64,000 nucleotides of DNA from Hemicordylus capensis (taxonomy: Eukaryota; Chordata; Lepidosauria; Squamata; Cordylidae), in NCBI RefSeq assembly GCF_027244095.1, contig NC_069671.1, positions 2,356,001-2,420,000 of the forward strand. The letters are read 5' to 3'. Made by a program: the position numbers and the translations under genes. Position 1 is the first letter of the stretch. Each line of letters opens with the position of its first letter. Of the stretch, positions 12,001-20,044 are shown piece after piece. The notes beneath the pieces were generated by a model. It had not been told where the DNA came from, searched no databases, and was given only the letters and a program-made list of their open reading frames with translations.

Positions 12001-12176
12001 CCATTTGCTCCGGTTATTAACACCGCTGCCTCGTAGCAATCAGGCTGGGAACCGTGGCTGCCGCATTCAGTTCTCTCCTTCTCCTCTTCCCCCCACTGCA
12101 GCTGTCCCTGAAATGCCGTGCCCCCGAAGTGGCCCAGCACGTCTTCCAAGCCTACGAAACCATCCTGAAGAACTGA
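2929..12176 (+). CDS. AP1B1: AP1B1, AP-1 complex subunit beta-1 (C-terminal part, 7 exons)
   Basis: Large beta subunit of the heterotetrameric AP-1 adaptor, which selects cargo and recruits clathrin at the trans-Golgi network and endosomes. Coding exons read by eye: 2929-3069, 4405-4550, 6232-6361, 7138-7222, 7683-7769, 9301-9455 and 12102-12176; all junctions are AG/GT and phases join without a break, giving 272 codons plus stop. The product covers the end of the hinge (GGGLGDLFDLAGGVGTLSG) and the whole appendage (ear), ending in YETILKN. The wording FGLAPAAPLQVHAPLAPNQ is AP1B1-like; AP2B1 differs strongly there. The Trp of ATWKDIPNENE and the Tyr of DMLYQSLKL match the accessory-protein contact positions known in the beta-2 ear. 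The N-terminal trunk exons lie left of the window. RASL10A follows on the same strand, as expected from human synteny. Confidence 0.96.
3205..3300. mobile_element. Foldback MITE, diverged
   Basis: Contains tccgttggactaccactt and gatgatgggagttgtagtcc with the inner centre cattgggg. Confidence 0.55.
3401..3613 (-). mobile_element. 5'-truncated LINE insertion with 10-bp TSD
   Basis: The direct repeat aaaacgaggg flanks it (3391-3400 and 3614-3623). The minus strand ends ggtcta..actgtaataaag, like the LINE tail at 19751-19959. Clade not certain. Confidence 0.7.
3621..4016. repeat. Long nested foldback (396 bp)
   Basis: Outer ends gggatgt and cacatccc; strong inner arms of 41 bases at 3666-3706 and 3883-3923 with a single mismatch by eye. 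Lies in an AP1B1 intron. Confidence 0.75.
4405..4550 (+). CDS. AP1B1: AP1B1 exon: ear beta-sandwich
   Basis: Acceptor ccttag before 4405, donor gtaacg after 4550. Encodes IWLPAVKAKGLEISGTFSRQ and FAIQFNRN. Ends with two bases of a Ser codon completed by the next exon. Confidence 0.95.
4551..6231 (+). other. AP1B1 intron, mostly unique
   Basis: Holds an antisense L2 tail at about 5245-5325 and a sense L2 tail at about 5868-5932. The remainder, including 5330-5860, has no recognised gene or repeat. Confidence 0.6.
6232..6361 (+). CDS. AP1B1: AP1B1 exon: ear beta-sandwich
   Basis: Acceptor tccccag before 6232, donor gtgagc after 6361. Encodes SFGLAPAAPLQVHAPLAPNQ and GSVMKMDPLNNLQ, the stretch that separates AP1B1 from AP2B1. 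Confidence 0.95.
6607..6840 (-). repeat. 5S/tRNA composite SINE, 5'-truncated
   Basis: Antisense body from caggaagctgccatatatag to the tRNA-like part gcatgcaagcatgaagatgc and ttacagtgctcagacatg. Confidence 0.85.
6853..7035 (-). repeat. L2-like LINE 3' end
   Basis: Contains ccccaaagggctcacgat and the block gccagttgctctcccc; a family member with the L2-type 3' UTR wording. It ends about 100 bases before an AP1B1 exon. Confidence 0.7.
7138..7222 (+). CDS. AP1B1: AP1B1 exon: ear linker
   Basis: Acceptor gtccag before 7138, donor gtaagt after 7222. Encodes VAVKNNIDVFYFSTLYPLHI and LFVEDGKM; ends one base into a Glu codon. Confidence 0.95.
7223..7682 (+). other. AP1B1 intron, unique
   Basis: A fragment resembling the foldback MITE left arm (gggttcccaaccttgggtgc) is at about 7372-7410. 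Nothing else recognised. Confidence 0.5.
7683..7769 (+). CDS. AP1B1: AP1B1 exon: ear platform
   Basis: Acceptor cccgcag before 7683, donor gtgaga after 7769. Encodes ERQMFLATWKDIPNENEAQF and QIKDCPLSA, including the conserved platform Trp. Confidence 0.95.
7861..7990 (-). repeat. CR1-like LINE 3' end
   Basis: Antisense tail: agccctgctggatgaggccc, then cagtggcccaccagatgcc. Confidence 0.75.
8163..8410 (-). repeat. L2-like LINE 3' end
   Basis: Includes ataccgcttttcaacaaaag, ccccaaagggctcacagtct and gagaatcaccacgttaagag. Confidence 0.75.
8563..8760. repeat. Two L2-like fragments, opposite orientation
   Basis: 8563-8635 is a sense tail (gtaaaccggccagagat); 8660-8760 is antisense (ccagcactttgtattttgcc), matching 32380-32410. 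Confidence 0.6.
8762..9062 (-). repeat. 5S/tRNA composite SINE, full length
   Basis: Runs from gaacagaggaagctgcc through the body to antisense 5S (accctgcttagc) and ends caagaccagctctcctc. The tRNA-like unit is shortened, as in the younger subfamily. Confidence 0.9.
9301..9455 (+). CDS. AP1B1: AP1B1 exon: ear platform core
   Basis: Acceptor gcccgcag before 9301, donor gtacga after 9455. Encodes KRNVEGQDMLYQSLKLTNGI and WVLAELRIQPGSPNFT, near-identical to the family. Confidence 0.96.
9659..10088. mobile_element. TA-flanked Tigger-like MITE (430 bp)
   Basis: Right end gcgaggtttccctg then ta (10089-10090); left end ta then catgcaaatcttgttactt, an imperfect inverted match. Interior repeats gcaaataacgagg. 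Confidence 0.6.
10089..11067 (+). other. AP1B1 intron, unique
   Basis: Contains poly-C runs (10790-10806) and a (CTG)n patch at about 10720-10735; no gene or clear repeat. Confidence 0.5.
11068..11352 (-). repeat. L2-like LINE fragment
   Basis: Antisense L2 3' region: ctctgggcagctcacaacac, ggaaggtcttcgcctggg, gaggctactccatagatgg. Related to 55131-55605. Confidence 0.7.
11605..11722. mobile_element. Foldback MITE, diverged
   Basis: gccggggttctcaggcttgg at the left, gtgctgtagtccaacaac and gaagctgagaactcctg at the right. Rest of 11353-12101 is unique. Confidence 0.55.
12102..12176 (+). CDS. AP1B1: AP1B1 last coding exon
   Basis: Acceptor cactgcag before 12102. Encodes LSLKCRAPEVAQHVFQAYET and ILKN, then tga at 12174-12176, the usual C-terminus of the family. 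Confidence 0.96.
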   Translation: MSLKCRAPEVAQHVFQAYETILKN

Positions 12177-12610
12177 CACCCCTCCGGACGCCGCCATACC
12201 CCCCCCCATCCCCAATTCCTGAGTCAAAGAAGCGGTGATGATTTTATTGGGACCACCCCCCCTCCCACTCCAAGCATGCCCCCCCCCAAGATATTGCAAG
12301 GCCTCCAGAGCAGCAGTGAATCTCATTAAGAACCAGAAACTGGCGGGGGGGGGCTTAAGAGGGGGCCCAGGGTTCGTTCTGGAGCTTCAGGGGGACAGGG
12401 AGGTGTCTGGAACGAGCCCCCGGAGGGGATGGGAGAGCCCCGCTGAGGTTGCCCCATTCTTGGGGGCCCTGTACCTTGGGGTTTTTTGGCCCTTGTTCAT
12501 GTGCAGAAGCTGACGGGCCGCTCGAAGGGAAGCCCCACTCGCCTCTTGGCATCATCTTGCTGTCTTGCTATCTTCCCAACCAAATAAACAATCGATGCTC
12601 CAAGACCTGA
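12177..12610 (+). other. AP1B1: AP1B1 3' UTR with poly(A) signal
   Basis: GC-rich unique DNA runs from the stop codon to an AATAAA at 12583-12588, about 410 bases downstream. Cleavage is expected roughly 15-25 bases later. A 5S/tRNA SINE starts soon after. Confidence 0.75.
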
Positions 12611-12681
12611 AGCAAGAGTGTGGGTTTCTTGGTTTCGTGCCTCAGTTTCTCTCTTTGAATAGCCAAAGATGTCGCTTTCGG

Positions 12682-12966
12682 GGTGGAGAGCCGATCTTGT
12701 GGCAGCAAGCATGAATTGTCCCCTTTGCTAAGAAGAGTCCACCTTCGTTAGCATTTGAATGGGAGGCTATAGACAAGCTCTCTGTGGCAGTGAAAGAGCA
12801 TCTGCTTGCAGAAGGCTCCAAGTTCCCTCCCTGGCAGCATCTCCAGATAGGGCTGAGAGAGAGGGACTCCTGCCTGGCAAACTTGGAGAAGCTGCTGCCA
12901 GTCTGGGTAGACAATGCTGAGCTAGACGGACCAAGGGTCTGACTCAGTTTATGGCAGCTTCCACGG
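12682..12966 (+). repeat. 5S/tRNA composite SINE
   Basis: gagagccgatcttgtggcag head, agagcatctgcttgcagaag tRNA-like part, tail ggcagcttccacgg. Confidence 0.85.
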
Positions 12967-13099
12967 TTTGTGTGTCCAGTATGCTAAGCAGGGTTTGCCT
13001 GAGCTTGCACGTCCACCTAGATGCAAACCAAGGCAAACTAATTTTGTAAGAGCTTGGGGGCCGTAACTCTTTGCGTGCAGCTATGTTCCGTTTCCTGGA

Positions 13100-13425
13100 C
13101 TTCTGGAAGAAACTGCCAGGAAATTTAGGACTGACAAAAGGAAGTACATCTTCACGCAGCAGTTAACGATTCCATGGGATTCTCTGCTACACTCAGAGCA
13201 CTATTAACTGATGGAGTTCTCTGCCACCGGATGTAGTGATGGCCACCCGCTTGGATGGCTTTAAGCAGGGCTTAGATAAATTCACGAAGGACAGAGCTAT
13301 CAGTGGCCACTAGTTTTGAGGGCTAGAGGCTACCTTCAGGCTCCGAGGCAGGGTGCAGGGGAGAAGGCATGCCGTCGGAGGGCTGGAACAGGCCTTTCTC
13401 TGTCTCCGATATCAGGAAGAGCTAT
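13100..13425 (+). repeat. CR1-like LINE 3' end
   Basis: aggactgacaaaaggaagta, then gatggctttaagcagggctt and the Gly/Gln-like cagggtgcaggggagaag block. Confidence 0.65.
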
Positions 13426-13434
13426 GGCCAGTAC

Positions 13435-13640
13435 TACTAGAAACATTGATATATTGCTTTTCAACACAATGGTTCAAAACAGTTTACATAATAAAGATAG
13501 GCAAGATGGATCCCAGTCCCCAAAGGGCTCACAATCGAAAAAGGAAACACGAGGTAGACACTCGCAACAGCTGCTGGGGGTGGAGAGGACCATTCCCTGC
13601 TACTCTGTGCTCATTGAGCAGGGGATAATTATAAGGGGTA
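13435..13640 (-). repeat. L2-like LINE 3' end
   Basis: attgcttttcaacacaatgg, ccccaaagggctcacaatcg, ctctgtgctcattgagcagg. Confidence 0.65.
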
Positions 13641-13752
13641 ATGCCTTCCTCCAAGAGGACGGCCCTTTTCCTTCTGTTGCCGACAGAAAGCGTGGACACT
13701 GGTCTATGGTCTGCTCGCCTAGCTTAAAAATCCTCCCTGCCTCGACAAATGG

Positions 13753-13839
13753 GTGATCTTGACTTGAAATAGCAACTTGACCGGTCAGGTCGCGACCTTG
13801 ACCGGTCAAGTTGCTATTTCAAGCAAGCAGTCAAGGTCA
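13753..13839. repeat. Near-perfect palindrome
   Basis: Inner arms 13763-13787 and 13799-13823 (25 bases each, perfect) surround a centre that is itself self-complementary (ggtcgcgacc). Outer arms gtgatcttgact and agtcaaggtcac extend it with one mismatch. Confidence 0.9.
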
Positions 13840-13906
13840 CAACTTTCCCTTGAAATCAGGGTAATAGAAAGATAGAAAGGCGTCCCCTCCCACCTCTGGC
13901 TTGGTA

Positions 13907-14043
13907 GGGTATGTTTCCCAGACTATGGGCAACAGTGATATAGGAAGATGCTGAAAGGCATCAACTCATAAAGCCCTCTTGCATTCTACCAAGACAACCA
14001 CAGGGCTTTGTATCGACTCGATGGTACACTTCACCTTTGCCCT
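13907..14043 (+). repeat. Sauria SINE, 3' part
   Basis: tttcccagactatgggcaac, gatgctgaaaggcatcaact and acaaccacagggctttgt, then a Bov-B-like end (gtacacttcacctttg). Confidence 0.8.
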
Positions 14044-14481
14044 CCCACCATCCGCAATTCCCACAACACAAGCTGTCAGAGCAGATTTTTATCAATGGTC
14101 TCCTCCGGCTTCTCAGCTGCAAAATGGCAAGTAGCCCACTGGAAAATTTAAGGGGCAGCTTATTTTCAGAGTATTTCAAAGTGAACGAGCAACTTCTAAA
14201 TCCCCACAGAATGCCAGAAAATTATTGGATTTTCAGTCCGAGTGACCCCACAGCTTTGATGGGGTCATGTTGGCTCTTCCAACTACTTTCCTGCGAGATT
14301 GCATCAGGTTGGAGCAGATCATTTTCAACACAGAGAGGCCTGCTAGGTGAGCAGACACCTGGAAGAAACTAGAATGTTGTGTATCTTCACCAGAAACTAA
14401 TACACTCACTCCCAGTTCTTGAAAAAAATGACCTTTATTGACAAAATATAAAATGGCAAGGAAAAATATAGCCTTTAAGCC

Positions 14482-14745
14482 TGCTAACTGGGCAAAGAGG
14501 CACTTTTTAACGTGGTGATTCTCTTTACTTAGCAGGGGGAGAGTAACTGGCCCTATCCACCCCCAGCACAGGACCTCCAGTGACTGTTGCTGGTGCTTAT
14601 GTTTCTTTTTAGACTGTGAGCCCTTTGGGGACAGGGAGCCATCTTATTTGTTTTATTTCTCTTTGTAAACTGCCCTGAGCCATTTTTGGAAGGGTGGTAT
14701 AGAAATCGAATTAATAATAATAATAATAACAACAACAACAACACC
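14482..14745 (+). repeat. L2-like LINE 3' end with AAT/AAC tail
   Basis: tttttagactgtgagccctt, ttggggacagggagcc, ggtggtatagaaatcgaatt then (AAT)n(AAC)n. The wording parallels the classical L2 3' UTR. Confidence 0.8.
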
Positions 14746-14934
14746 GTGCTTCTGCTACCCACAAGCCAGCTTCTTGCTTGACCGTGTGGAGAAACCGCTC
14801 GGCTGGGTGGGGGCTTTTGAACGAGCAGCCAAGAGGGGTGCAGGCAGGGAACCCTGAAGTGTACCCCCTGCCTTCCCGCTTCCCTTCCGGGGGGAGAGGC
14901 AAGCCCTCTGCTCGGCCAGACTGAATGTCTTTTG

Positions 14935-15222
14935 GAAACAGGGCTTGGGGTAGCAAGCATGACTTGTCCCCGCTGCGAAGCAGAGTCCACCTTGGATTGC
15001 TGCTCGATAATATTCCCCTTAAGGAATGGGGACATCGCTCAGTGTGCGAGCGGCTGCCTGCTTGCAAACAGTCCCAGCTCCCCTCCCTGGTGGCATCTCC
15101 ACGTCAGGCTGGAAAAGACTCCTGCCTGAAAGCTTGGAACGTTGCTGCCCGTCAGGGTGCAGACATTACTGAGCTCGATGGACCAAGGGTCTGACTCCGT
15201 ATAAAGCAGCTTCCTAGGTGCC
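14935..15222 (+). repeat. 5S/tRNA composite SINE
   Basis: gtagcaagcatgacttgtcc head, gctcagtgtgcgagcggctg tRNA-like part, tail ataaagcagcttcctaggtg. Confidence 0.8.
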
Positions 15223-15369
15223 TATATAACCGCAGTGGGGGTGTGTGTGTGTGAGTTGGGGTGGGCGGTGGAGAGAACAGTCTCATAAAATAAAAACAAA
15301 TTAAACAGTTTACCATTAATTTCAGTGAAAAGCTTGTGAAAACAGGTGCAGCGAGGGTTGCTTTTTGAT

Positions 15370-15455
15370 TTATTGGTTGGTTGTATAATTTTGGTATATA
15401 AAGCACTTTGAGAACTTTTTTGTTGAAAAATGGCACATAAATACTATTATGAATA
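15370..15455 (+). repeat. L2-like LINE tail
   Basis: aaagcactttgagaactttt, gttgaaaaatggcacataaa. A short (GT)n lies at 15238-15252. Confidence 0.55.
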
Positions 15456-15670
15456 ATACTGAATCCTGGGGTTCTTAACACTTAAGCCGCACAGGAATCG
15501 GATGTCCTGGACTGGCTCACAAGGCATCCACCACAGCAGGATAAAGTGAGAAGGGGGGGTGAGATCAAGAGAGGGGCCAGGACTGACCCACCAGGGCCGG
15601 AACGCCAAGCCAGCCATCCCAGCCTCTCCCAGAACTGCTGGCGATTGGGAGGAGAACGCCGTCTGCTTAC

Positions 15671-15765
15671 CAAGGCATGGTCAAAGTTGAAGGTGCTGAT
15701 GTAGTAGGCAGAGATGTCGGCATCAGCCAGGGGTTCTGCGAACTGGGCCACGATCCCACACTCGT
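15671..15765 (-). CDS. Isolated exon of CASTOR1/CASTOR2 (GATSL) family
   Basis: Read on the minus strand, a 95-base open exon lies between acceptor ttcctcag and donor gtaagc. It encodes ECGIVAQFAEPLADADISAY and YISTFNFDHAL, which matches the second-last exon region of CASTOR1/CASTOR2, cytosolic arginine sensors that inhibit GATOR2 upstream of mTORC1. It is phase 2 in and phase 0 out, as expected. I found neither the upstream exon (GELWRMVRIGG-like) nor the last exon within 12.6-31 kb. CASTOR1 is on human 22q12 but not next to AP1B1. Either the remaining exons are too diverged to spot by eye, or this is a stray duplicated exon. The wording fits CASTOR1 (YISTFNFDHAL) slightly better than CASTOR2. 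Confidence 0.75.
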
Positions 15766-16059
15766 CTGAGGAAGGAAGCCACAGGCCAAAATCAGCACAG
15801 GGCCAACGTGTCCTTTAAGTAAACCAGCTTCCATTGCCCTTTAAGCAGACACCGATCTCCCCCCCCCGCCCCCTGGGATGTCAGTTTGGGACAGTCTTCC
15901 CTTGGGAGCCATAGGAACAACTAAATGAGTGGAAAAGAGGACCTCACCCATTCTGCAAACTTGGCCCAAGCATACCCAAGTCGACCTCCATTTCTGTTCC
16001 TGGCCAGAAACTATCTACCTCAAGGGGTCTGTTTAATTTATTTACTTAAAATCTTTTGA

Positions 16060-16356
16060 ATTATGTAGTACACTGCTGCTCGGGATGGCTTACAACCAGC
16101 TAAGCAGGGTCTGCCCTGATTGGTATTTGAATGGGAGACTAGAAGTGGGAGCACTGTAAGATACTCCCCTCAGGGGATGGAGCCGCTCTGGGAAGAGCAG
16201 AAGGTTTCAAGTTCCCTCCCTGGCAGCATCTCCAAGACTGGGCTGAGCGAGACTCCTGCCTGCAACCTTGGAGAAGCTGCTGCCAGTCTGTGAAGACAAT
16301 ACTGAGCTAGATAGACCAAGGGTCTGACTCAGTATATGGCAGCTTCCAATGTTCCC
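16060..16356 (+). repeat. 5S/tRNA composite SINE with best-preserved 5S part
   Basis: agctaagcagggtctgccct, gaatgggagactagaagtgg and gagcactgtaaga line up with the 3' half of 5S rRNA; the body ends at tatggcagcttccaatgttc. Confidence 0.88.
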
Positions 16357-16361
16357 AAGCT

Positions 16362-16750
16362 CCAGAAGGATACAGAGAGATCCAGAAGGACCAACAGAGT
16401 CACATTGACATTGACTAAACAGAGTCTGTCAGTTTTCTGTTAGATATAATTTTCCTGGTTATTGTTTTAATGCAGTATAGAAAGGAAGGAAGGGAAAGGA
16501 AGAAAGGAAGATTTTTAAAAACCCATTAGGACGACCAAGGCAGTTTCCACCACATAGCCTGACGTCCAATAACATCCCCAGATGTTATTGGACATCAACA
16601 CCCATAATCCGCAGCCCCAGGGTTGGGGATTATGGGAGTTGAAGTCCAATAACATCTGGGGACCCAAAGCTGAGAATCCCTGGTCTAGATCATCAGTTTC
16701 CTCCAAGACTGCCTGGAGCTGGGAGGCCACCACCCAATGGAGAAGGCTAG
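16362..16750 (-). repeat. L2-like RT fragment split by a foldback MITE
   Basis: Antisense L2 at 16362-16560 (gatccagaaggaccaacaga) and 16681-16750 (ctccaagactgcctggagct). MITE remnant at about 16562-16680 ends gagaatccctg just before gtctagat. Confidence 0.75.
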
Positions 16751-16789
16751 CTGGCAAAGCTCAAGCCTCAAAACCTTTAGACCCAACCC

Positions 16790-16975
16790 AGAAAGTTGCC
16801 TTCTGCCAAGTCAGACCATTGCTCCACCCAGCTCAGTATTGCCTGCTCTGACTGGCAGTAGCTTTCAAGCAGGAGTCTTTCCCAGGCCAACCTGGAGATG
16901 CTGCCAGGGATCGAACCCGGGACCTTCTGCTTGCACACAGCAGATGCTCTCCCAGGGAGCTACAAGCTTACCCCT
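16790..16975 (-). repeat. 5S/tRNA composite SINE, tRNA and body part
   Basis: Antisense tRNA-like unit well kept: ggatcgaacccgggacctt, gcagatgctctcccaggg. Confidence 0.8.
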
Positions 16976-16999
16976 GCCATCTGCATCCAAGCAGTCTCA

Positions 17000-17834
17000 G
17001 CATGTGCTGGCTCTCCCGCTATTTATATCCCATAACCCGCATGATTGAAAGAAAAACCACCCAGACTCGGGTGAAAGGGCTTTTCTGCTTTCAGCATGAT
17101 AAAAAGCCACTGGGGTGGGGAGAGGGGTTGGTCCTGGACAGACCTCGCTCTGTGCGGTAGCCGTGCCAGGCTGCAAAAAAAAAACCAAACCCATTCTGCT
17201 TCTGCCGCAGACCAAGCCTGGTGTGTCAGCTTTTCCTTCCCTTTTTTTGAGTTTGTTTTCTCAAGCCACATTCCCCAAATACTCTCCGGTGCCTCGATTT
17301 ATCTCGCGGGGGCTGCCTCCGCTCCACATCGTCATACGGTACGCGTCCCCCCACCCAAGAGCTCATCTTTGTCCATCTGTTCTCCAAATCTGTGAGTTCC
17401 TCCAACTTCCCATCTGGAGCAGGCTTCTCATCATGAGAGCAGGGACTTCACCGCCCTCCCCTCCCCCCCCCGGCTGCCAGAAAACCTAAACAGAAAATGT
17501 TCAGATTCTCCTCTCCCCGCACCTATGGGGCTTATAGATCTTGTGCACACAATCGGTCGAATCTAGGTGTTATGTGAGTTAACCAACATTCACTTGATTG
17601 TGTAAATCCACTCCGAGGCAGGGATCTCCGCTTCGACTTGGGCAATCAACCATCTGGGTTCACATAAGCACCCTCGTGTCAGTAACCCACATTAAATCTA
17701 GATTCAAATGGCTGTGTCAGCTAGGTTCTTTCTGCTACCACAATGGAACCAGGAGCAAAAATGCTGAAATGCTTAATGGCATTAATGCTGTAGGCTGAAC
17801 TGTAGCTTGATTCCTTAAATCTCCTTGCAAGACC
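17000..17834. other. Unique intergenic DNA
   Basis: No gene or known repeat recognised. Confidence 0.4.
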
Positions 17835-17837
17835 GTA

Positions 17838-18225
17838 GAACATAAGAACAGCCCTGCTGGATCAGGCCCAAGGAGGCCCATCTAGTCCAGCATCCTGTTT
17901 CACACAGTGGCCCACCAGATGCCTCTGGGGAGCCCACGGACAATTGCTGAGGGCATGCCTTCTCCCCTACTGCTACACCCCTGCAAGTGATACTCAGAGG
18001 CATCCTACCTCTGGAGGTGGCCTATAGCCCTCCAACTGGTAGCCACTGATAGAACTCTCCTCCATGAATTTATCTAAACCCCTCTTAAAGCCATCCAGGC
18101 GGTTGCCTGTCACCGCGTCTTGTGGCAGTGAATTCCATAGGTTGATTATGAGTTGTGTGGAAAAGTACTTCCTTGTGTCGGTCCTACATTTCTTGGCAGT
18201 TTCATGGGGTGTGAAACTGAATGTG
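17838..18225 (-). repeat. CR1-like LINE 3' end
   Basis: agccctgctggatcaggccc at the left; antisense of [20 protein letters not shown] further on. Confidence 0.85.
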
Positions 18226-18404
18226 GCTCGAATGGGAAACTTAGTGCTGTGCAGCTGAAACTGACAGGCTTGGGGTGCTTGCAGCATTATGAAAATTTTT
18301 ACTTTTTAAATGTTTCCAGGTAGGAAGGAGAAAGGGGGTGTGTGTGGCAGGGAGGATTACCTGGGGCCTCCTTGGGCCTGATCCAGCAGGGCGGTTCTTA
18401 TGTT

Positions 18405-18485
18405 CTTTAAAGCAGACCACTGTTGCTTTCCCCCTGCTAAATACAAGAGAATCGCCACCTTAAAAAGGTGATTCTTTTGCACAGC
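18405..18485 (-). repeat. L2-like LINE fragment
   Basis: ttgctttccccctgctaaat and gagaatcgccaccttaaaaa. Confidence 0.5.
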
Positions 18486-18824
18486 TTGAAAGTGCGTATG
18501 TGCCTAACGTCGGTAGAAGTACAATTAATTCCGTCTACTAATTCAGTAAGGAGCAGCCAGATTGGGCCCTGTGGATTGGGACCATGGCACGGAGGGGAAG
18601 CAAAAAGCAGCATGGAAGACAGGAGTTTTGAGGAAGGATTCGAAAGTGGGGTGAGAAAGTGGGCTTCTCCTCAGTGCCGTGTTTCCCACTTGCCCCCAAT
18701 CCCTCCCACCACACACAAGTGCATCAAAGCGGGCAGTCAAGGAGGATGCAGCCAAGAGCTTGAAAAGCCTGACAAAGGGACTGGCTGCATTCTCACAAAA
18801 GGGCTCTGGCAAGGGCCAGGTTAG

Positions 18825-19335
18825 CCTAGCCACAGGGCTAGGAGGAGGCACTAGACCGAGGAGGCAATTGCCTAGGGCGCTGGAGCAGGAGGGGGTGCAT
18901 AAACACACACTCTCTCTCTCTCTCTCTCTGCACCCCTGTAGTCCTGCATCGTGGTGTGAGAGGGAATCCTGCCCCCTGTGCCCCAAAGGGCTTGCACATT
19001 CTGCACCCCCCCAAATGCACAGCCTTCCTTGCTCATTGCACCTCAGACCACAAGCAACGTCTCCCCACAAGCACATCTCCTAAGCTGCCCTCCCTCGCCG
19101 GATGATGGACTGCCTGCCTCCGCATTCGTTGCCAAGAAGAAATGGGCTCGGGTTGGATTCCCAAACTAACAGCGGCATGCTTTCATCCCTGGAGGGTTCG
19201 GGTTTTGCCCCCAGAATAGATTGGGGACTTTGCCAATGAGCAGCCTGCCGGGCTTGGGTTACAGCCAGGGTTCCGCATTTCTCAGCTGGGGGGGTTAGGG
19301 TTAGGGGGGCACCAAAGTCAAATTTCGCCTAGGAT
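18825..19335. repeat. Unclassified repeat with a second partial copy
   Basis: Includes (CT)n at 18909-18929 and the block gcacccctgtagtcctgc to cattgcacctcag, found again at 23690-23830. Both ends carry a gcctagg-type motif in direct orientation. Confidence 0.4.
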
Positions 19336-19554
19336 GCCAGAATCCTACAGCCTTTCCTAGCCATGATAGCAGGTTGAAGCCATTGATAGCCATGGGGTAG
19401 CCAGGTGGAAGTGGACTCCAGGGCCCCCCTGTTGCAAGTTAAGCATCGTTTTTTAACATGTAGGTTCTTGAAGGCACAAACCACACCACCCAGCACAGAC
19501 AGACTAAAAAGGATTTGGTGTGGAGGCCCTGGACTTTGGCTCCAGGGGGAAGAG

Positions 19555-20044
19555 CACCTCTGCATCGGTCTATCTAGCTCATCTACACAGACTAGCAGCG
19601 GCTTTTCCAAGGCTGCAGGCAGGAGTCTCTCTCAGCCCTATCTTGGAGATGCTGCCAGGGAGGGAACTTGAAGCCTAAATGCTCTTCCCAGAGTGGCCCC
19701 ATTATCCCCTAAGGGGAATATCTTACAATGCTCACACATCAAGTCTCCCAATTGTAGCTAAATTTTTCTACATTGCCATCAGGTTAAGGTCCCTATTAAG
19801 TGCTTGATTGCGAGAGCTGTTTATTGTTTTTAAGTAATTTACTATGAGTGATTGTATTCTGTTTTATTGTGTTTTAGCATTGTTTATTGTACTGGGCATA
19901 TTTGTTACTCCTATTTCTGCTGGCCAATGGCTGTAATAAAATTGATGATGATGATGAAGAAGTCTCCCATTCATCTGCAACCAGGGCAGACCCTGCTTAG
20001 CTAAGGGGACAAGTCATGCTGGCTACCACAAGACCAGCTCTCCT
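19555..20044 (-). repeat. 5S/tRNA composite SINE split by a LINE
   Basis: Body at 19555-19750, 5S part at 19960-20044 ending caccagctctcctc-like text. The LINE at 19751-19959 lies between. Confidence 0.85.
19751..19959 (+). mobile_element. 5'-truncated LINE insertion with 10-bp TSD
   Basis: Target duplication aagtctccca at 19741-19750 and 19960-19969. Ends ggctgtaataaaattg then (GAT)n. Same family as 3401-3613; clade uncertain. Confidence 0.85.
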
